Shown: positions 25,670 through 34,125 of the stretch, one piece after another
Layout: each line of letters begins with the position of its first letter
Position numbering within the stretch: the first letter of the stretch is position 1
NCBI RefSeq assembly: GCF_000716545.1
Contig: NZ_JNWZ01000051.1
Span: 1-47,365 of the forward strand
DNA from: Kitasatospora phosalacinea
GTDB lineage: Bacteria; Actinomycetota; Actinomycetes; Streptomycetales; Streptomycetaceae
Length of the DNA stretch: 47,365 nt
Direction: 5' to 3'
Notes under the pieces: generated by a model
What the model was told of the DNA's origin: nothing
The model's input: only the letters and a program-made list of their open reading frames with translations
The model's database searches: none
Position numbers and translations under genes: made by a program

Positions 25670-26992
25670 GTGCCCGCACAGGACTTCACCGGCCGCGCCC
25701 AGCGCGGCCCCTCCGGCGACCCCGACGCGATCGTCGTCGGCGCCGGCGCCGCCGGACTGACCGCCGCGACCGTGCTCGCCGCCCAGGGCCTGGACGTCCA
25801 GGTCCTGGAGGCCACCGAGCGCGTCGGCGGCCGGATGGCCACCCGCGAACTCGACGGCTTCCGCCTCGACCACGGCGGCCACCTGCTCAACACCGCCTAT
25901 CCCGAACTGGCCCGCCGCCTCGACCTCGACCGGCTGGAACTGCGCCCGCTCGCCCCCGGCGTCCTGGTGCACAGCGGCGGCCGGGGCTACCGGGTCGGCG
26001 ACCCGCGACTCACCCCCGCCCGGCAGGCCGCCACCCGCGGGCCGCTCGGCACCCCGTTCGACAAGGCCCGGCTGGCCGCCGCCATGTCCCGGCTCGCCGC
26101 GACGCCCACCGAGCGGCTGCTCGCCCGGCCCGAGACCACCACCGCCCGGGCGCTGGCCGACCGCGGCCTGCCCGCCCGCACCGTCGACGGCTTCCTGCGC
26201 CCGCTGCTCGGCGCGCTGCTGTCCGACCCCGCGCTCGGCACCTCCAGCCGGGTCGCCGACCTGGTGCTGCGCGCGTACGCCCGCGGCCGGCTGTGCGTGC
26301 CGGCGGCGGGCACCGGGGCCGTCCCGGCGCAGCTCGCCGCCCGGCTCCCGGAGCGGAGCCTGCGGCTGGGCGTCGAGGTCACCTCGGTCGGCACGGACGG
26401 CGTGGAGACCGCCGCGCACGGCCGGATCCGCTCCCGCGCGGTGGTCGTCGCCACCGACGCGGCGACGGCGGCGGGCCTGCTGCCGGGCCTGCGGCAGCCC
26501 GGGTTCCACCCCGTCACCACCTACTACCACGCGGCGGAGCGCTCCCCGGTGGGCGAGCCCGTCCTGCTGCTGGACGCCGAACGCTCCGGGATCTCGCACT
26601 CGCTGGTGCTCAGCGACGCCGACCCCTCGTACGCCGCCGACGGCCGCGCGCTGATCGCCACCACGGTGCTGGGCCGCCGCGCCTTCGACTCCGGCGGGCC
26701 GGCCGGCGACGAGGGCGCCGTCCGGCGGCGGCTGGCCGAGCTGTACGGCACCGCCACCGGGGGCTGGGAGTTCCTGACCGTCCGGCACGTCGCCGACGCG
26801 GTGGTCTCGATGCCCCCGCCGCACCACTTCCGCCGCTCGGTGCGGCTGCTCGCCGGGCTGTACGTGTGCGGCGACCACCGCGACACGGGGACGGTGCAGG
26901 GCGCGCTGGTCTCCGGCCGACGGGCCGCCGAGGCCGTCCTGCGCGACCTCGGCGTGCGGACCGAGCCGGAGGCGGACCGGATGGCGGCGTAG
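25670..26992 (+). CDS. FAD-dependent oxidoreductase (amine oxidase / phytoene desaturase-like)
   Basis: A 440-residue flavin oxidoreductase. The Rossmann motif is DAIVVGAGAAGLTAATVLAAQG (G24-G29), followed by the ERVGGRMATREL motif typical of the amine oxidase/protoporphyrinogen oxidase superfamily and LDHGGHLLNTAYPEL. The C-terminal FAD motif is LYVCGDHRDTGTVQGALVSGRRAAEAVL. The substrate is unknown: no isoprenoid gene lies beside it, so carotenoid desaturation is only one option. The start is GTG 25670 with AGGGAGGGAG about 10 bases upstream. A 9-bp hairpin begins four bases after its stop. Confidence 0.88.
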   Translation: MPAQDFTGRAQRGPSGDPDAIVVGAGAAGLTAATVLAAQGLDVQVLEATERVGGRMATRELDGFRLDHGGHLLNTAYPELARRLDLDRLELRPLAPGVLVHSGGRGYRVGDPRLTPARQAATRGPLGTPFDKARLAAAMSRLAATPTERLLARPETTTARALADRGLPARTVDGFLRPLLGALLSDPALGTSSRVADLVLRAYARGRLCVPAAGTGAVPAQLAARLPERSLRLGVEVTSVGTDGVETAAHGRIRSRAVVVATDAATAAGLLPGLRQPGFHPVTTYYHAAERSPVGEPVLLLDAERSGISHSLVLSDADPSYAADGRALIATTVLGRRAFDSGGPAGDEGAVRRRLAELYGTATGGWEFLTVRHVADAVVSMPPPHHFRRSVRLLAGLYVCGDHRDTGTVQGALVSGRRAAEAVLRDLGVRTEPEADRMAA

Positions 26993-26995
26993 GGA

Positions 26996-27020
26996 GGGGC
27001 CCGGCAGGCCCCCGGGCCCC
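26996..27020. terminator. Hairpin between convergent FAD oxidoreductase and NsdA-like genes
   Basis: GGGGCCCGG (26996-27004) pairs perfectly with CCGGGCCCC (27012-27020) around a 7-nt loop. Confidence 0.65.
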
Positions 27021-27032
27021 TGGAGGGGCTCC

Positions 27033-28640
27033 TCAGATCACCCCCGCCTGGCGGGAGGCCTCTTCGAAGGCGCGGGCGGCGGGGGTGGTGCGGTAGGGGG
27101 TGAGGCGGCGGTGGAAGTCGCGGAGGTACTCGACGGTGCGGGCGGAACGCATCTCGCCGGCGGCGCGGAGGGAGTCGGTGGCCATGGAGCAGGCCTCGTC
27201 GACGTCCCCCATGCCCAGGCGGGCGGAGGCCAGCACGAGGCGGCACAGGATGCGGCTGCGGGCGTAGGAGGGGGCGCGCAGGCGCAGGGACTTCTCGGCG
27301 TGCTGGGCGGCGGGGCGCCACTGCTGGAGGTCGCGGTAGCAGTGGGCGAACTCGTCGGCGAGCTGGGCGTCGTCGAAGTAGCGGGCCCAGGACGGGACTT
27401 CGTCGGCGCTGCGGGCGGTGGCGAGGGCGCGTTCGCAGCGGACCAGCGCGGTGGTGCAGGCCCGGACGTCGCCGGCCAGGGCGTGGCCGCGGGCCTCGGC
27501 GGCGTGCATGAGCGCCTGGACGACGGGGGCGGCGGCGGTGCCGACCCCCTGCTGGGCGACCCGGGCGAGCTGGATGGCCTCGCGGGCGTGGCCGAGGTGG
27601 ACGGCCTGCTGGCTCATGGTGGTGAGGACGAAGCCGCCGAGGACGCGGTCCCCGGCGGCCTGGGAGAGCCGTAGGGCCTGGACGAAGTAGCGCTGGGCGA
27701 GGCCGTGCGCGGCGATGTCGAAGGAGGTCCAGCCGGCCAGCCGGGTGAGGTCGGAGACGGCGCCGAACAGGGCGCGTCCGATCTGTTCGCCGTACCGGCC
27801 GCGGAGCATGGGCTCGGCTTCGCTCTCCAGGTAGCGGACCAGGGCCTGCCGGGCGTGGCCGCCGCCGTAGGCGTGGTCGAGGGCGCGGAACAGGTCGCCG
27901 ACGGCGCGGATGGCGGCGATGTCGCCGCGGCCGACCCGGACGGGGGGCCTGGTCTCCCGGTGGTCGGCGCCCGGTTCGGCGCCGGAGGCGTTGGCGGGGC
28001 GGCGCAGGGTCTGCTGGGGCACGCGGGCGCCCTGCGGGGGCGTGCGCAGCTCCTCGGGGGTGAGGGTGGTGCCGTCGCGGGCGACGCGTTCGTCGGTGCG
28101 GCCGATCAGCCAGTCGCGGCTGGGGACGACCAGTCCGGCGGGGGTGAAGGCGATCTTGCGGAGCTCGGCGTAGGGGCCGTTGTCCTTGCGCCACATGGAG
28201 GCGACGATGTCGACGGCCTCCTGCGGCGTCTCGGCGAATTCGAGCCCGGCGTAGACCGGGGCGCAGGCGTCGAGGCCGACGTCCTGGGCGGTGAGGCGGC
28301 GGCCGAGGCGACGGGTGAAGACCTCGGCGATCAGCGCGGGGGTCGCGCCGCGGGGCTGCTGGCCGCGCAGCCAGCGGGTGACGGAGGTCTTGTCGTAGCG
28401 CAGGTCGAGGCCGTGCTCCAGGCCGAGTTGGTCGACCCGGCGGGCGAGGCCGGCGTGCGAGAAGCCGGACTCCTCGATGAGCGCGGCGAGTTGGGGGTTC
28501 TGGGCGCGCCCGGCCGCGGGGGCCGGTGGTTCGGCCTGCTCGGGAGCGCGCGGAGGGGTCTCGGCCGCTCCGGTCGGGCGCGGGTCGAGCGGGTCGAGCG
28601 GTCGGTACGCGGGGCTGTCGATCACTGGCCGTTGGGGCAT
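27033..28640 (-). CDS. NsdA-like regulatory protein (HTH-like N-terminus, TPR-like C-terminus)
   Basis: A 535-residue cytoplasmic protein resembling the Streptomyces NsdA/NsdB group, whose founder represses antibiotic production and sporulation. Residues about 45-110 look like a cro-type helix-turn-helix (NPQLAALIEESGFSHAGLARRVDQLG ... YDKTSVTRWLRGQQPRG). Residues 120-230 hold a conserved middle region (YAGLEFAETPQEAVDIVASMWR), and 250-520 are helical repeats of TPR type (GRALFGAVSDLTRLAGWTSFD, AQRYFVQALRLSQAAGD). The start ATG 28640 has GAGAGG eleven bases upstream; GTG 28652 is possible but too close to it. The target is unknown. It is divergent from the 3-hydroxybutyrate genes. Confidence 0.78.
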   Translation of the reverse strand: MPQRPVIDSPAYRPLDPLDPRPTGAAETPPRAPEQAEPPAPAAGRAQNPQLAALIEESGFSHAGLARRVDQLGLEHGLDLRYDKTSVTRWLRGQQPRGATPALIAEVFTRRLGRRLTAQDVGLDACAPVYAGLEFAETPQEAVDIVASMWRKDNGPYAELRKIAFTPAGLVVPSRDWLIGRTDERVARDGTTLTPEELRTPPQGARVPQQTLRRPANASGAEPGADHRETRPPVRVGRGDIAAIRAVGDLFRALDHAYGGGHARQALVRYLESEAEPMLRGRYGEQIGRALFGAVSDLTRLAGWTSFDIAAHGLAQRYFVQALRLSQAAGDRVLGGFVLTTMSQQAVHLGHAREAIQLARVAQQGVGTAAAPVVQALMHAAEARGHALAGDVRACTTALVRCERALATARSADEVPSWARYFDDAQLADEFAHCYRDLQQWRPAAQHAEKSLRLRAPSYARSRILCRLVLASARLGMGDVDEACSMATDSLRAAGEMRSARTVEYLRDFHRRLTPYRTTPAARAFEEASRQAGVI

Positions 28641-28852
28641 AGCAGTCCACACCTCTCAGGCGCCGTTCCGGCCCCTCCTGCCCGGACGGCGCCCCCTGAT
28701 CGGGAATCGGCGCGAATGTAGCGAGCATTGGGACGCTATGGGTGGATTCGGACCACCCGTCCTCCGAACGGGTGAACCAGCCCCGCCCGTTGTGAGGAAG
28801 CGCGGGCGTCGCGTGTTTGAGTTCGAGAGCCGTTGCCCGCGTTCCGACCACA

Positions 28853-28929
28853 TGGTGTCCGGCACCACAGGGACCGGTACGGCTGTGGTGTCCGCCCACA
28901 TCGTTGCGGGGCGTCCGGATTCCTACCGT
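28853..28929 (+). promoter_or_regulatory. Operator-like cluster and leaderless promoter upstream of bdh
   Basis: TGGTGTCCG occurs at 28853-28861 and 28886-28894, 33 bp apart. CACCACAG (28863-28870) and CTGTGGTG (28883-28890) form a perfect inverted repeat whose half-site centres are 20 bp apart. TACCGT (28924-28929) lies eight bases before ATG 28938 with no Shine-Dalgarno sequence. The elements fit control by a dimeric regulator such as the PucR-type protein encoded downstream (inference). Confidence 0.5.
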
Positions 28930-28937
28930 TCTCGGCC

Positions 28938-29711
28938 ATGGACACCACTTCTGCCCCGCCCTCCGGACCACCGCTGCTCGGCCGCACCGCGCTGGTCACC
29001 GGAGCCGCCTCCGGCATCGGCCGGGCCTGCGCGGAGGCCTTCGCCGCGGCGGGCGCGCACGTGTACGTCGTCGACCTGGCCGCCGCCCCCGCCGAGGAGC
29101 TGGCGGCCGCGATCGGCGGGACCGCGCACGTCGCGGACCTGTCGGACCCGGACGCGGTGGAGGCGCTGCCGGCGGACGCGGACATCGTGGTCAACAACGC
29201 GGGCCTGCAGCACGTCGCCCCGGTGCACGAGTTCCCGGTGGAGCGGTTCACGCTGATCCAGCGGGTCATGGTGGAGGCCCCGTTCCGGATCCTGCGCCGC
29301 ACCCTGCCGCACATGTACGGGCGCGGCTGGGGCCGGGTGGTCAACATCTCCTCGGTGCACGGCCTGCGCGCCAGCGCCTTCAAGTCGGCGTACGTGACCG
29401 CCAAGCACGCCCTGGAGGGCCTGAGCAAGACCGTCGCCCTGGAGGGCGCCCCGTACGGGGTGACCAGCAACTGCGTGAACCCGGCGTACGTGCGCACCGC
29501 GCTGGTGGAGCGGCAGATCGCCGCGCAGGCGCTGGCGCACGGCATCCGCGAGGACGAGGTGGTGGAGCGGATCATGCTCGACCGCACCGCCGTGAAGCGG
29601 CTGATCGAGCCGGAGGAGGTGGCGCAGCTGGCGGTGTGGCTGTGTTCCCCCGGCGCCTCGTACGTCACCGGTGCCAGCCTGCCGGTGGACGGCGGCTGGA
29701 CCGCCCACTGA
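28938..29711 (+). CDS. 3-hydroxybutyrate dehydrogenase (SDR family)
   Basis: A 257-residue classical short-chain dehydrogenase that should interconvert 3-hydroxybutyrate and acetoacetate with NAD+. Motifs: TGAASGIGRA (residues 21-30), NNAG (in IVVNNAGLQHVAPVHEF), catalytic Ser in NISSVHG and YVTAK. The 3-hydroxybutyrate subgroup is indicated by NNAGLQHVAPV, HGLRASAFKSAYVTAKHALEGLSKT and NCVNPAYVRTALVE...IAAQA. It opens a unit with a metabolite:H+ symporter (52 bp later) and a PucR-type regulator, which fits uptake and oxidation of a short hydroxy acid. Likely leaderless, from TACCGT eight bases upstream. Confidence 0.88.
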   Translation: MDTTSAPPSGPPLLGRTALVTGAASGIGRACAEAFAAAGAHVYVVDLAAAPAEELAAAIGGTAHVADLSDPDAVEALPADADIVVNNAGLQHVAPVHEFPVERFTLIQRVMVEAPFRILRRTLPHMYGRGWGRVVNISSVHGLRASAFKSAYVTAKHALEGLSKTVALEGAPYGVTSNCVNPAYVRTALVERQIAAQALAHGIREDEVVERIMLDRTAVKRLIEPEEVAQLAVWLCSPGASYVTGASLPVDGGWTAH

Positions 29712-29763
29712 CGCCCTCCCCCCGCCCGCCCCCCACCCTCCTCACCTGCAAGGGAACCCCCGC

Positions 29764-31119
29764 ATGGCTGCCTCTCCCGACGTCGCGAGACCCGCCTCCC
29801 TGCCCAGGGTGGTCGCCGCCTCGCTGATCGGTACGACCATCGAGTGGTACGACTACTTCCTGTACGGATCGGCGGCGGCGCTGGTCTTCGGGCACGTGTT
29901 CTTCCCGAAGGCCGACCCGCTGACCGGCACCCTACTGTCCTTCCTCACCTACGCGATCGGCTTCGCCGCCCGCCCGCTCGGCGCCCTGGTGTTCGGGCAC
30001 TTCGGCGACCGGATCGGCCGCAAGAAACTGCTGGTGCTCAGCCTGCTGCTGATGGGCGGGGCGACCACGCTGATCGGCTGCCTGCCGACGTACGACCAGG
30101 CCGGCGTCGCGGCGCCGGTGATGCTGACCGGCCTGCGGCTGGTGCAGGGCTTCGCGCTGGGCGGCGAGTGGGGCGGGGCGGTGCTGCTGGTCTCCGAGCA
30201 CGGCGACCGGAAGCGGCGCGGCTTCTGGGCGTCCTGGCCGCAGGGCGGCGCGCCGGCCGGGAACCTGCTGGCCGCGGGCGTGCTCTCGCTGATGACGGCC
30301 GTCCAGTCGGACGCGGCCTTCCTGTCCTGGGGCTGGCGGGTGCCGTTCCTGCTGTCCGCGCTGCTGGTGATGGTCGGCCTGTGGATCCGCCTCGCGGTGG
30401 ACGAGTCGCCGCTGTTCAAGGCGGCGCTGGCGGCCGCCGAGCGGCGCACCGAGCCGGAGCGGCCGCCGCTGGTGGTGGTGGTGCGCGACCACTGGCGGGA
30501 CGTGCTGGTGGCGATGGGCGCCCGGATGGCGGAGAACATCTCGTACTACGTGCTGACCACCTTCGTCCTGGCGTACGCCGTCACCCAGACCCACCTGCCC
30601 AAGCAGACCGCGCTGAACGCGGTGCTGATCGGCTCGGCCGTCCAGTTCGCGCTGATCCCCGCCTTCGGGGCGCTCTCCGACCGGGTCGGCCGCAAGCCCG
30701 TCTACCTGGTCGGCGCGGTCGGCGTCGGGATCTGGGCGTTCGTGTTCTTCGGGATGGTCGACACCCGGAGCTTCGCCTCGCTGGTCACCGCCGTCACCGT
30801 CGGCCTGTTCTTCCACAGCATGATGTACGCCCCGCAGGCGGCGTTCTTCTCCGAGCTGTTCGCCACCCGCACCCGCTACTCGGGGGCCTCGATCGGTGCC
30901 CAGTTCTCCTCCGTCGCGGCCGGCGCGCCCGCCCCGCTGATCGCCACCGCGCTGCTGAAGGACTACGGCAGCGCCACCCCGATCGCCGTGTACGTGGCGA
31001 TCGCCGCGGTGATCACCGTGGTGGCCGTGCTGTGCGCCCGGGAGACCCGCGGCACCGACCTGGAGGACACCGGGGCGGACGCTCGGGTGGACTCGGTGAA
31101 GGCGGCCACCGGCGCCTGA
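29764..31119 (+). CDS. MFS transporter, metabolite:H+ symporter (MHS) family
   Basis: A 451-residue, 12-helix cytoplasmic membrane transporter. The MHS signature IGTTIEWYDYFLYGSAAALVF lies in helix 1, with FGHFGDRIGRKKLL as the loop 2-3 motif, GLRLVQGFALGGEWGGA in helix 4, and a repeated DRVGRKP loop in the second half. Members carry dicarboxylates, shikimate, proline/betaine or other organic acids with protons. The neighbouring dehydrogenase makes 3-hydroxybutyrate or a similar acid the likely cargo; this is inference. AAGGGAA precedes ATG 29764. A GC-rich hairpin follows the gene. Confidence 0.9.
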   Translation: MAASPDVARPASLPRVVAASLIGTTIEWYDYFLYGSAAALVFGHVFFPKADPLTGTLLSFLTYAIGFAARPLGALVFGHFGDRIGRKKLLVLSLLLMGGATTLIGCLPTYDQAGVAAPVMLTGLRLVQGFALGGEWGGAVLLVSEHGDRKRRGFWASWPQGGAPAGNLLAAGVLSLMTAVQSDAAFLSWGWRVPFLLSALLVMVGLWIRLAVDESPLFKAALAAAERRTEPERPPLVVVVRDHWRDVLVAMGARMAENISYYVLTTFVLAYAVTQTHLPKQTALNAVLIGSAVQFALIPAFGALSDRVGRKPVYLVGAVGVGIWAFVFFGMVDTRSFASLVTAVTVGLFFHSMMYAPQAAFFSELFATRTRYSGASIGAQFSSVAAGAPAPLIATALLKDYGSATPIAVYVAIAAVITVVAVLCARETRGTDLEDTGADARVDSVKAATGA

Positions 31120-31136
31120 GCGCTTCCGGCAGGATC

Positions 31137-31176
31137 GGGGCCGCGTCACCGGGCAACCGCCCGGCGGCGCGGCCCC
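31137..31176 (+). terminator. Nested hairpin after the MHS transporter gene
   Basis: GGGGCCGCG (31137-31145) pairs with CGCGGCCCC (31168-31176), and CGGGC/GCCCG (31150-31154 and 31159-31163) forms an inner stem. It could terminate or attenuate transcription before the PucR-type gene. Confidence 0.55.
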
Positions 31177-31238
31177 GGCCCGTTCGTGCGGCGGGCCGGG
31201 GGCACGGGGCACGGGGGCACTAGGAACAGGAAGACCGA

Positions 31239-33131
31239 ATGGACCGCCACACCACCGCCGCGCCGGCGCTGCGCAGACTCCTCGACCTGCTGGCCACCGG
31301 CGCCCCCACCGAGGACTTCGGCGAGGTGCTCGCCGAGGCCCGGCGCCGGGGCGCGCCCGCCGAGGTCCTGACCGAGATCGACGACGCCACCTGGCAGGCG
31401 CTGCGGGTGCACCGGACGATGCGCCAGCACCGCAGGCGCGAGGCCGAGCTGACCGCGCTGTTCGACACCGCGGGCGACCTGGCCGCCTCCCGGGACCTGG
31501 ACGCGGTGCTGCAGGCCATCGTCCGGCGGGCCCGGATGCTGCTGGGCACCGACACCGCGTACCTGACGCTGCCGGACGAGCGGGCCGGGGACACCTACAT
31601 GCGGGTCACCGACGGCTCGGTCTCGCCGATCTTCCAGACCCTGCGGCTCAGCCTCGGCGACGGCCTGGGCGGCCTGGTCGCGCAGACCGCCCGCCCGTAC
31701 GCCACCCACGACTACCGGGTCGACGAGCGGTTCCGGCACACCGGGCAGATCGACGCGGGCGTGCTGGACGAGGGCCTGGTGGCGATCATCGGGGTGCCGC
31801 TGCTGCTGGGCGGCAGCGTGATCGGCGTGCTGTTCGCCGCCGACCGCTCGCCGCGCGCCTTCTCCCCCGACGAGGTCGCGCTGCTGTGCACGCTGGCCGC
31901 GCACGCCGCGATCGCCCTGGACACCGCCAAGTCGCTGGCCGACACCCGGGCCGCGCTCGCCGAGCTGGCCGGCGCCAACGCCGTGATCGGCGCGCACGCG
32001 GCCGCCGTGCAGCGCGCCGAGCAGGCCCACGACCGGCTCACCGACCTGGTGCTGCGCGGCGCGGAGGTCTCCGACGTGGCCGCCGAGGTGGCCGCGCTGC
32101 TGGACGGCGGGGCCTCCGTGCACGACGCCGAGGGCACCCCGCTGACCGGCCCCGGCGCCGCCCCCGACGGCCTGGCGGAGGCGGTGGCCGCCTCCCGCGC
32201 CGGGGGCCACGCGGTGCGGCACGGCACCGAGTGGGTGTGCGCGGTGCTGGCCGGGCAGGAGCTGCTGGGCGCGCTGGTGCTGCACGGGCGGCCCGAGCTG
32301 GACGACGCCGACCGGCGGGTGTTCGAGCGGGCGAGCATCGTCACGGCGCTGCTGCTCCTGCTGCGGCGCTCGGTCGCCGAGACCGAGAACCGGGTCCGCG
32401 GCGAGCTGCTGGCCGACCTGCTCACCGCGCCCGGCCGCGACCCGGCCGGCCTGACCGCGCGCGGCCGCCGCCTGGGCGTCGACCTGAACCGGCCGCACCT
32501 GGCGCTGGTCGCGGTCGCCGAGGACGCCGCGGCCCGGGGCCGGCTGGCCGGTGCGGCGGCCCGCTACCTGTTCGGCTCGCGCGGGATCAGCGCCGAGTTC
32601 GGCGAGGGCGTGGTGCTGCTGGTGCCGCACGAGGGCGGCGGCGACGGCGCGGTGGCCGCGCTCGCCGCGGAGCGGCTGGCCAAGCTGGCGGGCGCCCCCG
32701 TCACGGTCGGCGCGGGCCGTCCCGCCGGCGGCCCGGTCGCGCTGGCCGCCGCGTACGCGGAGGGGGTGCGCTGCGTGCGGGCGCTGCGGGTGCTGGGCCG
32801 GGCGGGGGACGGGGCGTGCGCCGCCGACCTGGGCTTCCTGGGCGTGCTGCTGGGCGACGGGCACGACGTGGACGGCTTCGTCCGGGCCACCCTCGGCCCG
32901 CTGCTCGACTACGACGCCAAGCGCGGCACCGAGCTGGTGCGGACCCTGCGCGCCTACTTCGACTGCGGCGGCGGCCTGACCCGGGCCAAGGACCTGCTGC
33001 ACGTGCACGTGAACACGGTGGTGCAGCGCCTCGACCGGGTGGAGGTGCTGCTGGGCCGGGACTGGAACCAGCCGGAGCGGGCGCTGGAACTCCAACTCGC
33101 GCTGCGGCTCCAGCTGTTGGCCGAAGGCTGA
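31239..33131 (+). CDS. GAF-PucR (CdaR-type) transcriptional regulator
   Basis: A 630-residue activator-type regulator. Residues about 75-225 form a GAF sensor domain ([21 protein letters not shown] ... [21 protein letters not shown]); a middle region (about 240-540) contains a second sensor-like segment and a GGDEF-like CdaR fold; the C-terminus holds the PucR helix-turn-helix ([41 protein letters not shown], about 565-610). Such proteins usually activate catabolic genes when their small-molecule ligand is present. It lies 119 bp after the transporter gene, so it probably controls the hydroxybutyrate unit. ATG 31239 is preceded by AACAGGAAG. Confidence 0.88.
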   Translation: MDRHTTAAPALRRLLDLLATGAPTEDFGEVLAEARRRGAPAEVLTEIDDATWQALRVHRTMRQHRRREAELTALFDTAGDLAASRDLDAVLQAIVRRARMLLGTDTAYLTLPDERAGDTYMRVTDGSVSPIFQTLRLSLGDGLGGLVAQTARPYATHDYRVDERFRHTGQIDAGVLDEGLVAIIGVPLLLGGSVIGVLFAADRSPRAFSPDEVALLCTLAAHAAIALDTAKSLADTRAALAELAGANAVIGAHAAAVQRAEQAHDRLTDLVLRGAEVSDVAAEVAALLDGGASVHDAEGTPLTGPGAAPDGLAEAVAASRAGGHAVRHGTEWVCAVLAGQELLGALVLHGRPELDDADRRVFERASIVTALLLLLRRSVAETENRVRGELLADLLTAPGRDPAGLTARGRRLGVDLNRPHLALVAVAEDAAARGRLAGAAARYLFGSRGISAEFGEGVVLLVPHEGGGDGAVAALAAERLAKLAGAPVTVGAGRPAGGPVALAAAYAEGVRCVRALRVLGRAGDGACAADLGFLGVLLGDGHDVDGFVRATLGPLLDYDAKRGTELVRTLRAYFDCGGGLTRAKDLLHVHVNTVVQRLDRVEVLLGRDWNQPERALELQLALRLQLLAEG

Positions 33132-33207
33132 AACCGGGCCGCGGGTCGTCCGGCCGGTCGGCGTACAGTGGCGAGGTTGGGCTGATCGGCCGACTGGGAG
33201 TGCTGTG

Positions 33208-34008
33208 GTGAGCGAGAACGTGCGGTTCGTGCGGATGGGGACAGGCGAGCGGACCGTCCCCTACCAGGAGGCGTGGGCGGAGCAGCAGCGGCTGCACGCG
33301 CTGCGGGTCGCGGACGAGATCCCGGACACCGTGCTGCTGCTGGAGCACGACCCGGTGTACACGATGGGCAAGCGCACCAACCCGGAGGACCTGCCGCTGG
33401 ACGGCACCCCGGTGGTGGAGGTCAACCGGGGCGGCGAGATCACCTGGCACGGCCCCGGCCAGCTGGTCGGCTACCCGATCGTGAAGCTGCCGGACCCGAT
33501 CGACGTGGTGGCGTACGTGCGGCGGCTGGAGGAGGCGCTGATCCGGGCCTGCGCCGAGTTCGGGGTCGAGACCACCCGGATCGAGGGCCGCAGCGGGGTG
33601 TGGAAGCTGGGCGCGGAGATCCCCGGCGCGGTGGTCGACCCCGCGCAGGTGGTGGAGATCGGCAAGCTGACCCTGCGGATGGGCCTGCCACTGGGCATCG
33701 ACCCGCGGCTGGCCGGCCCCGAGTACGCGCCGTCCAACGCGGGTCAGCGCGGCGACGACCGCAAGCTCGCGGCGATCGGCGTGCGGGTGGCCCGCGGGGT
33801 GACCATGCACGGCTTCGCGCTCAACTGCGACCCGGACATGACGTACTTCGACAAGATCGTCCCGTGCGGCATCCGGGACGCCGGGGTGGCCTCGCTCAGC
33901 GGCGAACTGGCCCGGCCCTTCCCGGTGGGGGACGCGGTGGGGACGGTCGAACGGAAGCTGGCCGAGGTGTTCGCCGAACTGCCCGAGCCGGTGGCCGCCG
34001 TCCGGTAG
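33208..34008 (+). CDS. lipB: Octanoyltransferase
   Basis: LipB moves the octanoyl group from acyl carrier protein to lipoyl-domain lysines of E2 and GcvH. It is 266 residues. Conserved blocks: [50 protein letters not shown], and the catalytic pair Lys in [11 protein letters not shown] and Cys in [12 protein letters not shown] 33208 (VSENVRF) is chosen over GTG 33205 because GGGAG is correctly spaced. lipA follows after 117 bp that contain two palindromes, so lipA may have its own promoter. Confidence 0.95.
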   Translation: MSENVRFVRMGTGERTVPYQEAWAEQQRLHALRVADEIPDTVLLLEHDPVYTMGKRTNPEDLPLDGTPVVEVNRGGEITWHGPGQLVGYPIVKLPDPIDVVAYVRRLEEALIRACAEFGVETTRIEGRSGVWKLGAEIPGAVVDPAQVVEIGKLTLRMGLPLGIDPRLAGPEYAPSNAGQRGDDRKLAAIGVRVARGVTMHGFALNCDPDMTYFDKIVPCGIRDAGVASLSGELARPFPVGDAVGTVERKLAEVFAELPEPVAAVR

Positions 34009-34033
34009 TGGAATCCGCGCGGCGCGCCGAGCG

Positions 34034-34050
34034 TTGCCTTTCGAAGGCAA
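34034..34050. promoter_or_regulatory. Palindrome TTGCCTT-TCG-AAGGCAA between lipB and lipA
   Basis: A perfect 7+3+7 inverted repeat about 76 bp before the lipA start. It is AT-richer than terminators elsewhere in the window, which favours a protein-binding site. Confidence 0.5.
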
Positions 34051-34085
34051 GCCCGGGGCCGGGCACAGGCCGTCGAAGTGCAGGC

Positions 34086-34101
34086 GTACCCTGAGGGGTA
34101 C
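34086..34101 (+). promoter_or_regulatory. Palindrome over the predicted lipA -10
   Basis: GTACCC-TGAG-GGGTAC (34086-34101) is a perfect 6+4+6 palindrome that contains TACCCT (34087-34092), a -10 candidate 33 bp before the GTG of lipA. CTAGTTCTAG (34107-34116) just downstream is also self-complementary and overlaps the ribosome site. Confidence 0.45.
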
Positions 34102-34125
34102 CCCGTCTAGTTCTAGGAGTCGCAC

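Noticed and set aside
25308..25760. 150-codon open frame before the FAD oxidoreductase
   Set aside because: Pro/Ala/Arg shadow composition and no ribosome site; it overlaps the real start in another frame.
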